NCBI GenBank assembly: GCA_009845505.1
Contig: VXZL01000329.1
Coordinates: 1 to 14,157 of the forward strand
Source of the DNA: Candidatus Poribacteria bacterium
GTDB lineage: Bacteria; Poribacteria; WGA-4E; WGA-3G
Direction: 5' to 3'
Length of the DNA stretch: 14,157 bases
Of the stretch, positions 1 through 7,545 are shown in pieces. The notes beneath the pieces are model-generated. The model was not told the origin of the DNA and ran no database searches. It worked only from the letters and a program-made list of their open reading frames with translations. Positions within the stretch are counted from its first letter, which is position 1; each line of letters begins with the position of its first letter. A program made the translations under genes and the position numbers.

Positions 1-11
1 ACTATAAACAG

Positions 12-1340
12 ATGTTAAATTACGGATTGGTAAGCACAGCAATAGGCGAAGATCGGGAGCAATTGACTGAAGGCGTGCAGCTCCTCGCGGAAATCGCACA
101 TAAGCATCGTGTTCCGGTCACGTGGGCAACAAACACCAAGTCTGTCCAATTTATCGCTAAGTTGCTCACGACATGGCACACGGAGAATGGTGATGCACCT
201 TTGCTGGTACTTGATACCAAACCAATCTGGGATGCGAATTGGGAGACAGAACAGACAGCGAACCGAGGTAATAGTACAGAAGCTATGGCATCGCATCTCG
301 TTACGATGCGGGAAAAACTACCAGAATATATCACCAGGGAATGGGAGCGGTTCAAGCGGGCGATACCTTGGGCAGAACCGAGTGTCGCTGGAGCAGCCTT
401 CAAAAATGATGTTTTCCTCCATGCGCTTGAGCAGACCGGGTTTCGAGGACTTTGGGGGTATCACTGGAACCAAGCAGGTGTTGATGCTACAGATACACGG
501 GCATCCAAAGCGGAACTCGACCGTGGTGGCTTTGGGTGCTTTTATCCGTTTGAGGCTTCAACCTCCATTGATACTATTGTGGCGCGAGATGACGCTACTG
601 AAAACGATGCTAAGCCATTTAAGAAAATTGTTGGCATCCCGTATGATACCGCTGCGCACCTCGCAGAAGATATTCATAATCTTCGGGCCGCGCTCTTAAC
701 AGAGACGGCGAAGAAGCATTACGATATTTATGTAAAAAGCACTGCATGGAATCAATGGCTCGGTTATGTTGAGCACATTGACCCTTTTACCGTCGCACAA
801 CTCGGACAAGACGGACTCGGACGGTTGGATGCCTATTTCGCGTACGTCGTTTCCGATAAGAACACAAAGCCGGTATTGCTTTCTGAAATCGTTGACGATT
901 ATGCAAACCGTTGCAAGCGTACTGAACCGACCGCTATTATAGAAACGGTTCCGACAACACAGAACGAAACTGATGCGCCAAAGTCGGCGTTAAGAATGTT
1001 CTATTACGACGCCGCATGCGAATTGACCTTCGCTGAAGGGAATATGGAGCCCATTGAAATCAAAAATTATACTGGCGAACGCGGGGCGCGGTCCGTCACA
1101 CAAAAACCTGCGCTCACGGGATTTTCGCCGACGCGGCACCGGACAAAATTACATATCGCTATCACAGTAGAATCAACAAGGGCGATGCCTTACGGGATAA
1201 CTGTTTGGGGTGACCATGATGGATTACAATTAACTGAGTCTAATGCCGATGATGTCAGATGGATCGGTGAACATCTACTTTTTATCCGTCTCACATTACA
1301 GCCCGGAAAAAACGAGTTTAACATTCAGTTGTCGATTTAA
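12..1340 (+). CDS. NodB/polysaccharide deacetylase-like barrel protein, start uncertain
   Basis: The 442-residue product resembles proteins of the glycoside hydrolase/deacetylase (NodB-like) barrel fold. The opening strand and helix (about residues 3-40), ending in RVPVTWATN, match the usual pattern of an acidic helix followed by 'IPVTW'. The segment at 145-180 (GLWGYHWNQAGVDATD then GCFYPF) resembles the strand regions of related uncharacterised barrel proteins. From about residue 325 to the end there is a beta-rich domain that could bind carbohydrate. I do not see the usual deacetylase TFDDG or HxxxH metal motifs, so hydrolytic activity is doubtful. There is no signal peptide from this start. 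The frame stays open to the first base of the window with no stop, so the true start may lie upstream and the gene may be 5' partial here. The fold is a moderate-confidence call; substrate and role are unknown. Confidence 0.6.
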   Translation: MLNYGLVSTAIGEDREQLTEGVQLLAEIAHKHRVPVTWATNTKSVQFIAKLLTTWHTENGDAPLLVLDTKPIWDANWETEQTANRGNSTEAMASHLVTMREKLPEYITREWERFKRAIPWAEPSVAGAAFKNDVFLHALEQTGFRGLWGYHWNQAGVDATDTRASKAELDRGGFGCFYPFEASTSIDTIVARDDATENDAKPFKKIVGIPYDTAAHLAEDIHNLRAALLTETAKKHYDIYVKSTAWNQWLGYVEHIDPFTVAQLGQDGLGRLDAYFAYVVSDKNTKPVLLSEIVDDYANRCKRTEPTAIIETVPTTQNETDAPKSALRMFYYDAACELTFAEGNMEPIEIKNYTGERGARSVTQKPALTGFSPTRHRTKLHIAITVESTRAMPYGITVWGDHDGLQLTESNADDVRWIGEHLLFIRLTLQPGKNEFNIQLSI

Positions 1341-1349
1341 TTTTTTATA

Positions 1350-1414
1350 GCGATACGCGGACCGCGAACCGCTCTTCGCGATACGCGGTCCGCGGTTCGC
1401 GATACGCGGTCCGC
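1350..1414. repeat. GC-rich interrupted repeat, three copies of a 16-base unit
   Basis: The gap between the barrel gene and thrC holds three copies of GCGATACGCGGWCCGC, at 1350-1365, 1378-1393 and 1399-1414. The first copy has A at the W position and the other two have T. The spacing is 28 and then 21 bases. GCGGWCCGC is itself palindromic around W, and CGCGAACCGC (1363-1372) is the reverse complement of GCGGTTCGCG (1392-1401), so several alternative hairpins are possible. No T-run follows, which argues against an intrinsic terminator. It is much more GC-rich than the flanking DNA. Confidence 0.85.
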
Positions 1415-1449
1415 TAAAACCCTGATAACTATTCAAAAGGAAGAAGATA

Positions 1450-2682
1450 ATGGAAAAAGTATTGGGCCTCAGATGCCGCGAATGTGATAACACGTATCCA
1501 AAAGAACCGCTTCACGTTTGCGAATTCTGTTTTGGGCCACTGGAAGTAGACTATAACTATGAAGAGATACAGAAATCTATCTCAAGGCGTTCAATAGAAA
1601 ATGGACCAGAAAACTTGTGGCGTTATGCCGACCTCCTGCCAATAGATGGGGAACCAACTGATGGCGACAACACAGGATTTACACCGCTCATTCGGGCTAC
1701 AAATCTTGCCGATGCACTCGGTGTCAAAGAACTTTATATCAAAGACGATTCCGTCTGCCACCCGACACTCTCCTTCAAAGACCGCGTTGTAGCGATTGCT
1801 TTGAGTAAGGCGAAGGAATTCGATTTTGACACCGTTTCCTGTGCCTCTACCGGAAATCTTGCAAATGCTGTTGCTGCGCACGCCGCTATCGCAAAACTGA
1901 ATTGTTTCCTCTTTATTCCGGCGGACCTTGAGGTCGGCAAAGTCGTTGCGTCCCTCGTTTATGCCCCCACCGTTGTGGGTATCACTGGAACTTACGACGA
2001 TGTCAACCGGCTCTGCAGTGAAATTGGAGGCGTTTATCCGTGGGCATTCGTCAATATCAATATCCGACCCTTTTATGCTGAAGGATCGAAAACGCTCTGC
2101 TTTGAAGTGCTCGAACAACTTGGATGGAAAGCACCTGCACATATTGTAGCACCTGCTGCTGGCGGTTCTCTCATCACAAAAATTGGTAAAGCAATTAAAG
2201 AATTTCATCTTTTGGGATTAATAGACAAACCGAACACCAAAATCCACGTCGCCCAAGCGGAGGGCTGTGGTCCCATCGTCAATACATACAAAGAAAATGG
2301 CGATTTTGTAAAACCTGTAAAACCGAATACGATCGCTAAATCACTCGCGATTGGTAATCCCGCCGACGGTATCTATGCCGTTGATACCGTCCGCAACTCC
2401 GGCGGGGTTGGTGAACACGCCACCGATCCTGAGATCGTAGAGGCGATCAAACTCCTCGCTGCAACAGAAGGTATCTTCACTGAGACCGCTGGTGGTGTTA
2501 CGCTCGCCGCAACAAAAAAATTGATAGACAGCGGACACATTGGACGGGATGAATCGATAGTTATCGCTATCACTGGCAACGGACTCAAAACCATTGAGGC
2601 ACTCCAAGATAAAACCGATAAACCCTATACCATTCCCCCGCAACTCAACGCTTTTCGGAAATTGATGACAGAGATTGATTAG
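1450..2682 (+). CDS. thrC: Threonine synthase (PLP-dependent)
   Basis: This enzyme converts O-phospho-L-homoserine and water to L-threonine and phosphate, the last step of threonine synthesis, in the cytoplasm. The 410-residue product begins with a zinc-ribbon-like segment carrying C9, C12, C24 and C27, a feature of one threonine synthase subgroup. The fold-type II PLP core follows. The Schiff-base lysine is K110 in LSFKDR, the substrate loop is STGNL at 133-137, the phosphate-binding glycine loop is APAAGGS at 234-240, and TGNGLK at 375-380 is near the C-terminus. The length is normal for the compact threonine synthases. The start is well supported: AAGGAAG at 1437-1443 lies six bases before the ATG. 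No other threonine pathway gene (thrA, thrB, asd) is adjacent, so the gene is isolated from its pathway here. Related fold-type II enzymes such as cysteate synthase are possible alternatives but less likely. Confidence 0.9.
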   Translation: MEKVLGLRCRECDNTYPKEPLHVCEFCFGPLEVDYNYEEIQKSISRRSIENGPENLWRYADLLPIDGEPTDGDNTGFTPLIRATNLADALGVKELYIKDDSVCHPTLSFKDRVVAIALSKAKEFDFDTVSCASTGNLANAVAAHAAIAKLNCFLFIPADLEVGKVVASLVYAPTVVGITGTYDDVNRLCSEIGGVYPWAFVNINIRPFYAEGSKTLCFEVLEQLGWKAPAHIVAPAAGGSLITKIGKAIKEFHLLGLIDKPNTKIHVAQAEGCGPIVNTYKENGDFVKPVKPNTIAKSLAIGNPADGIYAVDTVRNSGGVGEHATDPEIVEAIKLLAATEGIFTETAGGVTLAATKKLIDSGHIGRDESIVIAITGNGLKTIEALQDKTDKPYTIPPQLNAFRKLMTEID

Positions 2683-2695
2683 ACTTCAGTTGAAG

Positions 2696-2722
2696 ATTGG
2701 CGGGTAATTAGGCGATAGGCTT
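2696..2722. repeat. Degenerate AGC-family intergenic repeat fragment
   Basis: The sequence just after thrC contains ATTGGCGGGTAATTAGGCGA and then TAGGC. It shares ATTGGCGG with the start of the larger repeat at 7437 and has the same alternation of TTGGCGG, ATTAG and GATAG words. The match is short and degenerate, so membership of the family is tentative. Confidence 0.4.
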
Positions 2723-2794
2723 GTTACCTTTCCTATTCAAAAGTGTTTAGACCTTTGCACACTGCTGGCTTTACTATATGGAGGGATGAAGGGC

Positions 2795-3364
2795 ATGACA
2801 CAACAAGAAATCCACGAGGTTGAGCAAGGGATACGTCCTCCAGAGAGTATCAAAATGACGTTGGAGGAGTTTCTTGAGTATGATGTAGAAGGATATGAAT
2901 ACGCTAACGGAGAATTAGTGCCAATGGCACCGCCATCAAGAGAACATGGTGAAATTAGTATCAATATTATTCGATACTTAGACGCGCATGTGTATCAGAA
3001 TAAACTCGGCCGCTTGTACACGGCAGAGACAACATTTCAGGTTAGGGAACGGACGGTAAAACCGGATGTCGCCTTTGTTTCAACTGACCGATTGACCGGG
3101 GATAAAACAAAAGGTTTTTCTATACCCCCCGATTTGGCAGTTGAGGTTGTTTCTCCGTCAGATGTGCAGTCTCGTATTGCCGAAAAAGCACTCGCGTATT
3201 TAAAGGCAGGAACACCTCTCGTCTGGGTTCTGGAACCTGTTACCAAAACGGTAACGGTCTATCGTTCTGAGACGGACATTGAGACTCTCACGCGTGAGGA
3301 TACACTCACCGGTGAGGATGTCGTCACCGGATTTTCCTGCCTGGTCGCACATCTGTTTGAATAG
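2795..3364 (+). CDS. Uma2 family PD-(D/E)XK nuclease-like protein
   Basis: This is a Uma2 (DUF820) family protein with a restriction-endonuclease-like fold. Members are abundant in cyanobacteria and some other phyla, and their biological role is largely unknown. Counting from this start (189 residues), the family signature is complete. TLEEFLEYD and then YEYANGELVPM lie near the N-terminus. D91 sits in VKPDVAFV, E117 in LAVEVVSPSD and K131 in IAEKALAYLKAG, followed by the LVWVLEP strand. These three residues fit the PD...ExK active site, so the protein may be a working nuclease. An in-frame ATG lies at 2786, but GGAGGG (2780-2785) touches it directly. The same site is nine bases from the ATG at 2795, which is therefore the better start. 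recD2 follows after 27 bases and may be co-transcribed. No partner antitoxin or methylase is adjacent. Confidence 0.88.
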   Translation: MTQQEIHEVEQGIRPPESIKMTLEEFLEYDVEGYEYANGELVPMAPPSREHGEISINIIRYLDAHVYQNKLGRLYTAETTFQVRERTVKPDVAFVSTDRLTGDKTKGFSIPPDLAVEVVSPSDVQSRIAEKALAYLKAGTPLVWVLEPVTKTVTVYRSETDIETLTREDTLTGEDVVTGFSCLVAHLFE

Positions 3365-3391
3365 CGCACTCTACTATATGGATCCGGCAAA

Positions 3392-5803
3392 ATGGAAACA
3401 TTGCAGGGTATACTCGAACGTATCGTCTATGAAAACCCTGACACTGGTTACACAGTCGGGCGGCTCTCGGCGCGCGACCACGTCGAACTCATTACTGTCG
3501 TTGGTAACTTAGCATCTGTCAATCCAGGTGAAAGCCTTCTCCTCCAAGGCGAGTGGGTGGACAACGCAAAGTATGGTAGACAGTTCCAAATCGAGAAGTA
3601 CGAAACCATCCTACCCGCAAATGTTGTCGGATTAAGGAAATACCTCGGCTCGGGATTAATCAAGGGCATCGGTCCGAAGATGGCGACACGCATCGTTCAA
3701 AAGTTCGGCATGGATACCATGGATATCATTGAGCATGCCCCTGAAAAGTTAGCGCGTATCCCTGGTATTGGACGACATCGAGTGAAAATCATCAAAGAAG
3801 CGTGGGAGGCACAGCGCGAAATTAAAAACGTTATGCTTTTCCTCCAATCCCACGATGTCAGCACAACACACGCCGCAAAGATTTACAAAACTTATGAAAA
3901 CGACGCAATCGCTGTGGTTACAGAGAACCCGTATCGTCTCGCTGATGATATTTACGGCATCGGATTTGTAACAGCCGACACAATCGCCCAAAAACTTGGC
4001 ATAGATAAGGACGCGCCACACAGGGTACAAGCGGGAATCAAATACGTTCTCAGCCAAAAGGCAGACGAAGGACACGTCTTTCAACACCACAACGAGCTTG
4101 TTGAGGCGTGTCAAACCATGCTTGAACAGGAAGCCGAAGCGATTGAAGACGGTATCCATGTCCTCGCTGAAAAAGAAGAAGTGATGGTCCCCGACTTTAC
4201 AGACCCAATGCACGCTAACGAACAGGTCAATGTAGGTGAGCCACAGGAAGGATATGAAATTAGCAATCAGGAGAGTAGCGGTCAGCAAGATAGCGGTCAG
4301 CAGGAGGACTTTAGAGCAGACACAGCAGTTTTGCAGCCCACACCTGATAGCCGACAGCCGATGGTTTCCGACAGCCATTCCGCCATTTACCTTGCACCTT
4401 TTTACTACGCTGAACTCGGTGTCGCAAACCGGTTCTTAAGACTCCTATCTAACGAAGGACAAGACCTCAGTTACAGAGACACAAAAGCGTTGTCATTTAC
4501 CACTGATGCAGTCCTTACCGAGTTAGAGCAGGAGATGGGGCTCCGTTTCGCACCGCAGCAACGCGAGGCGATCCGGACAGCGATGACAGCGCGGGCGATG
4601 ATTCTCACTGGCGGCCCCGGCACTGGCAAAACGACAACGACCGTTGGAATGATTCGCCTGTTTGAATCACAAGGCAGGCACATCACCTTAACAGCACCCA
4701 CCGGCCGAGCCGCGAAACGTCTCAGCGAAACAACCGGCGGTGAAGCCAAAACCATCCATCGGCTTCTTGAATTCTCTCCACAAAATAACGGATTTAAGCG
4801 AAATCGCCAGAACCCGTTGGACACAGATGTCGTCATCGTTGACGAAACATCTATGGTAGACCTTGTTCTGATGAATCGCCTGATGCAAGCCATCCGCCCG
4901 AGTACGACCCTCATCTTGATTGGCGATGTTGATCAGCTCCCCTCTGTCGGTGCGGGCAATGTTCTCAAGTCGCTCATTGATTCGCAGAAGATACCCGTTA
5001 TTAAACTGACTGAAATATTCCGTCAGGCACAAGAAAGCATGATTGTCATGAACGCCCATCGCATCAACAAGGGTGATTTTCCAGAACTCACTGGCGAGGC
5101 TGACCGAAATTTCTTCTTCATAGAGGAGGAGGATCCAGACGAAATTGTTGAATTGATATGTTCTCTCATTTCTGATCGGCTACCGCAACACTACGACTAC
5201 CATCCCATAGATGACATCCAACTCCTGTGTCCAATGCGACGCGGAGCACTTGGTACTGAAAGTCTCAACAAACGCCTTCAGGAAGTATTGAATCTTGAAT
5301 ATACTGCTCCAGCAACAATCCACCCGTTGGAGAAAGCGCGCTTTGGTCCTCGTGCCAGCAAGCAGGTATCGCAGTTTTCCGGTCGATCTCGCACGGCTGG
5401 CGGTTTCCGCATCGGCGATAAGGTGATGCAGGTCCGCAACAATTACGATTATGACGTGTTTAACGGCGATATCGGGAGGGTTGTCGCAATTGAGCACATT
5501 GACAAAAAAGTTCGCATCCAGTTCCCTGACAAGCAGGTGGCTTACGATACAGCAGACCTCGGCGAACTCGTCTTAGCCTATGCCACAACGATTCACAAAG
5601 CGCAAGGCAGTGAGTATCCCGCAGTTGTTATCCCCTTGCATACACAGCACTATCTCATGTTACAACGGAATCTCCTTTACACCGGTATCACCCGGGCAAA
5701 GGAGCGCGTTGTGATTGTTGGGACCAAACAGGCACTCGCTATTTGTATTCGTAATAATCAAGTGATGGAGCGGAACACTTACCTTGCCGAACGTCTTCAA
5801 TAG
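3392..5803 (+). CDS. recD2: RecD2 (RecD-like) 5'-3' SF1B DNA helicase
   Basis: RecD2 is an ATP-dependent 5'-3' DNA helicase found in bacteria without RecBCD partners for it, linked to DNA repair and replication-fork maintenance. The 803-residue product has the family layout. An OB-like N-terminal region (1-75) is followed by helix-hairpin-helix motifs near 90-97 (IKGIGPKM), 122-131 (RIPGIGRHRV) and 188-196 (YGIGF). The helicase core has Walker A GGPGTGKT at 407-414, motif II DETSM at 484-488, motif III GDVDQLPSVG at 511-520, LCPMRRG at 612-618, ATTIHKAQGSE at 731-741 and LLYTGITRAKE at 761-771. Residues about 268-330, just before AIYLAPFYYAE, are an extra Q/S/D/E-rich segment not expected in this family, and much of it is built from intergenic-repeat words. 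The protein remains in frame and all core motifs are intact. The ribosome site is weak (GGAT at 3380-3383), so translation may be coupled to the Uma2 gene. Confidence 0.93.
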   Translation: METLQGILERIVYENPDTGYTVGRLSARDHVELITVVGNLASVNPGESLLLQGEWVDNAKYGRQFQIEKYETILPANVVGLRKYLGSGLIKGIGPKMATRIVQKFGMDTMDIIEHAPEKLARIPGIGRHRVKIIKEAWEAQREIKNVMLFLQSHDVSTTHAAKIYKTYENDAIAVVTENPYRLADDIYGIGFVTADTIAQKLGIDKDAPHRVQAGIKYVLSQKADEGHVFQHHNELVEACQTMLEQEAEAIEDGIHVLAEKEEVMVPDFTDPMHANEQVNVGEPQEGYEISNQESSGQQDSGQQEDFRADTAVLQPTPDSRQPMVSDSHSAIYLAPFYYAELGVANRFLRLLSNEGQDLSYRDTKALSFTTDAVLTELEQEMGLRFAPQQREAIRTAMTARAMILTGGPGTGKTTTTVGMIRLFESQGRHITLTAPTGRAAKRLSETTGGEAKTIHRLLEFSPQNNGFKRNRQNPLDTDVVIVDETSMVDLVLMNRLMQAIRPSTTLILIGDVDQLPSVGAGNVLKSLIDSQKIPVIKLTEIFRQAQESMIVMNAHRINKGDFPELTGEADRNFFFIEEEDPDEIVELICSLISDRLPQHYDYHPIDDIQLLCPMRRGALGTESLNKRLQEVLNLEYTAPATIHPLEKARFGPRASKQVSQFSGRSRTAGGFRIGDKVMQVRNNYDYDVFNGDIGRVVAIEHIDKKVRIQFPDKQVAYDTADLGELVLAYATTIHKAQGSEYPAVVIPLHTQHYLMLQRNLLYTGITRAKERVVIVGTKQALAICIRNNQVMERNTYLAERLQ
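4259..4380. repeat. AGC-family repeat element embedded in frame in recD2
   Basis: ATTAGCAATCAG at 4259-4270 is the exact reverse complement of CTGATTGCTAAT at 7514-7525 in an intergenic repeat. TAGCGGTCAGCA occurs twice, at 4276-4287 and 4291-4302, with a 15-base period, giving the peptide SGQQD-SGQQE; it differs by one base from TAGCGGTTAGC in the 7437 repeat. TGATAGCCGA (4345-4354) exactly matches 8705-8714. CCGACAGCC occurs at 4351-4359 and 4368-4376. The segment encodes about residues 290-330, a linker-like low-complexity stretch. Origin as an inserted repeat is an inference from the shared words. Confidence 0.6.
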
Positions 5804-5892
5804 CCATCATTCGTTAGTTATCAGGAAAGGACGATGCTTTTTTCTCAAAACTAACAACTTAATATCCTCTAAAAATTTGAAGGAGCAAAAGT

Positions 5893-7437
5893 ATGAAGCG
5901 AATTACGCTATCTCTTATCGGTTTTCTCTTACTCTTCACACAACCCTTTGTGCATGCCGAGGTTACCCTGCCACGCGTTATCGGCAGCAACATGGTACTG
6001 CAACGCGACATGGAGGTTCCCATTTGGGGGTGGGCATCCGCAGGCGAAGAAATCACGATAACCTTCAGTGCCGAGGACGAAAGGAACGAATCCCTTTTCT
6101 CAACTACAGCGGTTGCTGACACAGGGGGCAACTGGCGCATCAAATTGCCTGCGATGGCTGCAGGCGGCCCCTATATACTTAAAGTCAGCAGCAGTAACAC
6201 CCTTGAATTGACGAACATCCTTTTCGGAGAAGTTTGGGTCTGCTCCGGGCAATCGAACATGCAGTGGTCTGTGAGTGCCTCGAAAGACAGTGAGGCAGAG
6301 ATCGCCGCAGCGAACTATCCCAATATCCGACTGTTCTATGTACCGAGAGTCCCCTCAGGACTGCTTCAGAATGATGTAGAGGCTGACTGGTACGAAACCA
6401 CGCCTGAAACAATCGCCAATTTCTCCGCTGTCGCTTACTATTTCGGACGCAAACTCTATAAAAACCTTGATGTACCCATCGGATTAATCAACACTTCGTG
6501 GGGTGGTACCCGTATTGAACCATGGACACCACCTGCCGGTTTCGCCAGTGTTCCTACCCTTGAATCTATCTCCAAAGAGATTCAGGAGGCACACGAAACT
6601 TATCGCCAGCAGCTTCCACAGAAGATGAAGGATATTGAAGCGTGGATAGCCGAGACACGGAAAGCATTAGAAACAGAAGCACGCCTTACACAGATGCCTG
6701 ATAATAGACACTCTTTGAGACACCAAGCGAGACCCACCGGGCTGTACAACGGTATGGTGCATCCGCTTGTCCCTTACGCTATACGCGGCGCACTCTGGTA
6801 TCAAGGTGAGTCGAACCTTCGAGACGGTATGCTCTACCACGAGAAAATGAAAGCACTCATCAACGGATGGCGCGAGGTTTGGGGGCAAGGCGATTTTCCC
6901 TTCTATTTCGTTCAACTCGCGCCGTTCAATTACGGCGGACGGAACGCCAGTCCATTTTTCTTGCCCCAAATTTGGGAGGCACAAGCAGCAACGTTGTCTG
7001 TTCCAAATACCGGCATGGCTGTAACAACGGACATCGGTAACCTCAGAGACATCCACCCGCGCAACAAACAGGATGTCGGAAGACGGCTTGCGTTGTGGGC
7101 ACTTGCAAAGACATACGGCAGAGAAGATATAACTTACTCCGGTCCACTCTACAAATCAATGGAAATAGAGGGGAACACAATTCGACTCAGTTTCGACTCT
7201 GTGGGTAGTGGACTGATGGCACGAGGCGAGAAACCTCTCACATGGTTTGAAATTGCAGGTGAAGATAAGCAATTCGTTGAAGCGCAAGCAGTGATTGATG
7301 GCGACACGATCATCGTTTCCAGTGACACCGTTGCAAATCCGGTCGCAGTCCGATTCGGTTGGCATCAAAGTGCTGAACCCAATTTGGTAAACAAGGAAGG
7401 GCTACCTGCATCACCGTTTCGTACCCATCCGTGGTAA
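5893..7437 (+). CDS. Exported sialate O-acetylesterase family protein (SGNH hydrolase)
   Basis: The family removes O-acetyl groups from sialic acid or other acetylated sugars, often polysaccharide side chains. The 514-residue precursor has a Sec signal peptide: MKR, then a hydrophobic stretch ending in PFVHA, with likely cleavage after A22. A beta-sandwich domain follows (about 23-110, including MVLQRDMEVPIWGWASAGE). The SGNH esterase domain carries the nucleophile S121 in VCSGQSNMQW. LINTSWGGTRIEPW at 198-211 and GALWYQGESN at 299-308 are typical family blocks, and DIHPRNK (386-392) supplies the probable D386/H388 pair. Length and order are normal, so it is probably active. GAAGGAG (5879-5885) lies seven bases before the ATG and fixes the start. 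The protein is likely periplasmic or secreted. Its neighbours are acid-sugar dehydratases, consistent with glycan use. Real substrates may be acetylated xylan or pectin rather than sialic acid. Confidence 0.9.
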   Translation: MKRITLSLIGFLLLFTQPFVHAEVTLPRVIGSNMVLQRDMEVPIWGWASAGEEITITFSAEDERNESLFSTTAVADTGGNWRIKLPAMAAGGPYILKVSSSNTLELTNILFGEVWVCSGQSNMQWSVSASKDSEAEIAAANYPNIRLFYVPRVPSGLLQNDVEADWYETTPETIANFSAVAYYFGRKLYKNLDVPIGLINTSWGGTRIEPWTPPAGFASVPTLESISKEIQEAHETYRQQLPQKMKDIEAWIAETRKALETEARLTQMPDNRHSLRHQARPTGLYNGMVHPLVPYAIRGALWYQGESNLRDGMLYHEKMKALINGWREVWGQGDFPFYFVQLAPFNYGGRNASPFFLPQIWEAQAATLSVPNTGMAVTTDIGNLRDIHPRNKQDVGRRLALWALAKTYGREDITYSGPLYKSMEIEGNTIRLSFDSVGSGLMARGEKPLTWFEIAGEDKQFVEAQAVIDGDTIIVSSDTVANPVAVRFGWHQSAEPNLVNKEGLPASPFRTHPW

Positions 7438-7532
7438 TTGGCGGTTGGCGGATAGCAATTAGCGGTTAGCGAATTCCTAACGGCAAATAGCGGATTGCTG
7501 AGAGTGGAGTGCCCTGATTGCTAATAGCCGAC
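7437..7532. repeat. AGC-family repeat filling the intergenic gap
   Basis: From the last base of the esterase stop codon to just before the next gene's ribosome site, the gap is made of alternating words: GGCGGATAGCAATTAGCGG, TTAGCGAATTCC, AAATAGCGGATTGCTGAGAG and CTGATTGCTAATAGCCGAC. TAGCAAT (7453-7459) and ATTGCTA (7517-7523) are reverse complements, so the two ends could pair. The words recur inside recD2 and at 8689-8725. There is no clear terminator T-run. Confidence 0.65.
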
Positions 7533-7545
7533 GAAGGAGAAAAAA

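Noticed and set aside
1350..1414. CRISPR array
   Set aside because: There are only three 16-base units with short spacers (12 and 5 bases) that are themselves related to the repeat, and no cas genes are present.
1350..1414. Rho-independent terminator after the barrel gene
   Set aside because: Strong hairpins are possible, but no T-run follows on either strand.
1296..1493. A 65-residue minus-strand frame with a repeated GPRIA peptide
   Set aside because: The peptide repeat merely reflects the underlying DNA repeat, and the frame overlaps thrC and the preceding gene.
1591..2208. A 205-residue minus-strand open frame inside thrC
   Set aside because: The plus strand encodes an unmistakable PLP enzyme; the antisense translation is cysteine-rich and featureless, so it is a shadow.
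2684..2695. Small hairpin CTTCA-GT-TGAAG after thrC
   Set aside because: A five-base stem with a two-base loop and no T-run is too weak to call.
3749..4378. A 209-residue open frame on the minus strand inside recD2
   Set aside because: It lies wholly opposite a gene with clear helicase motifs, its translation has no recognisable domain, and no ribosome site supports it.
5813..5855. Terminator-like inverted repeat GTTAGTT/AACTAAC after recD2
   Set aside because: The arms are only seven bases with a 29-base loop, and no T-run follows the second arm.
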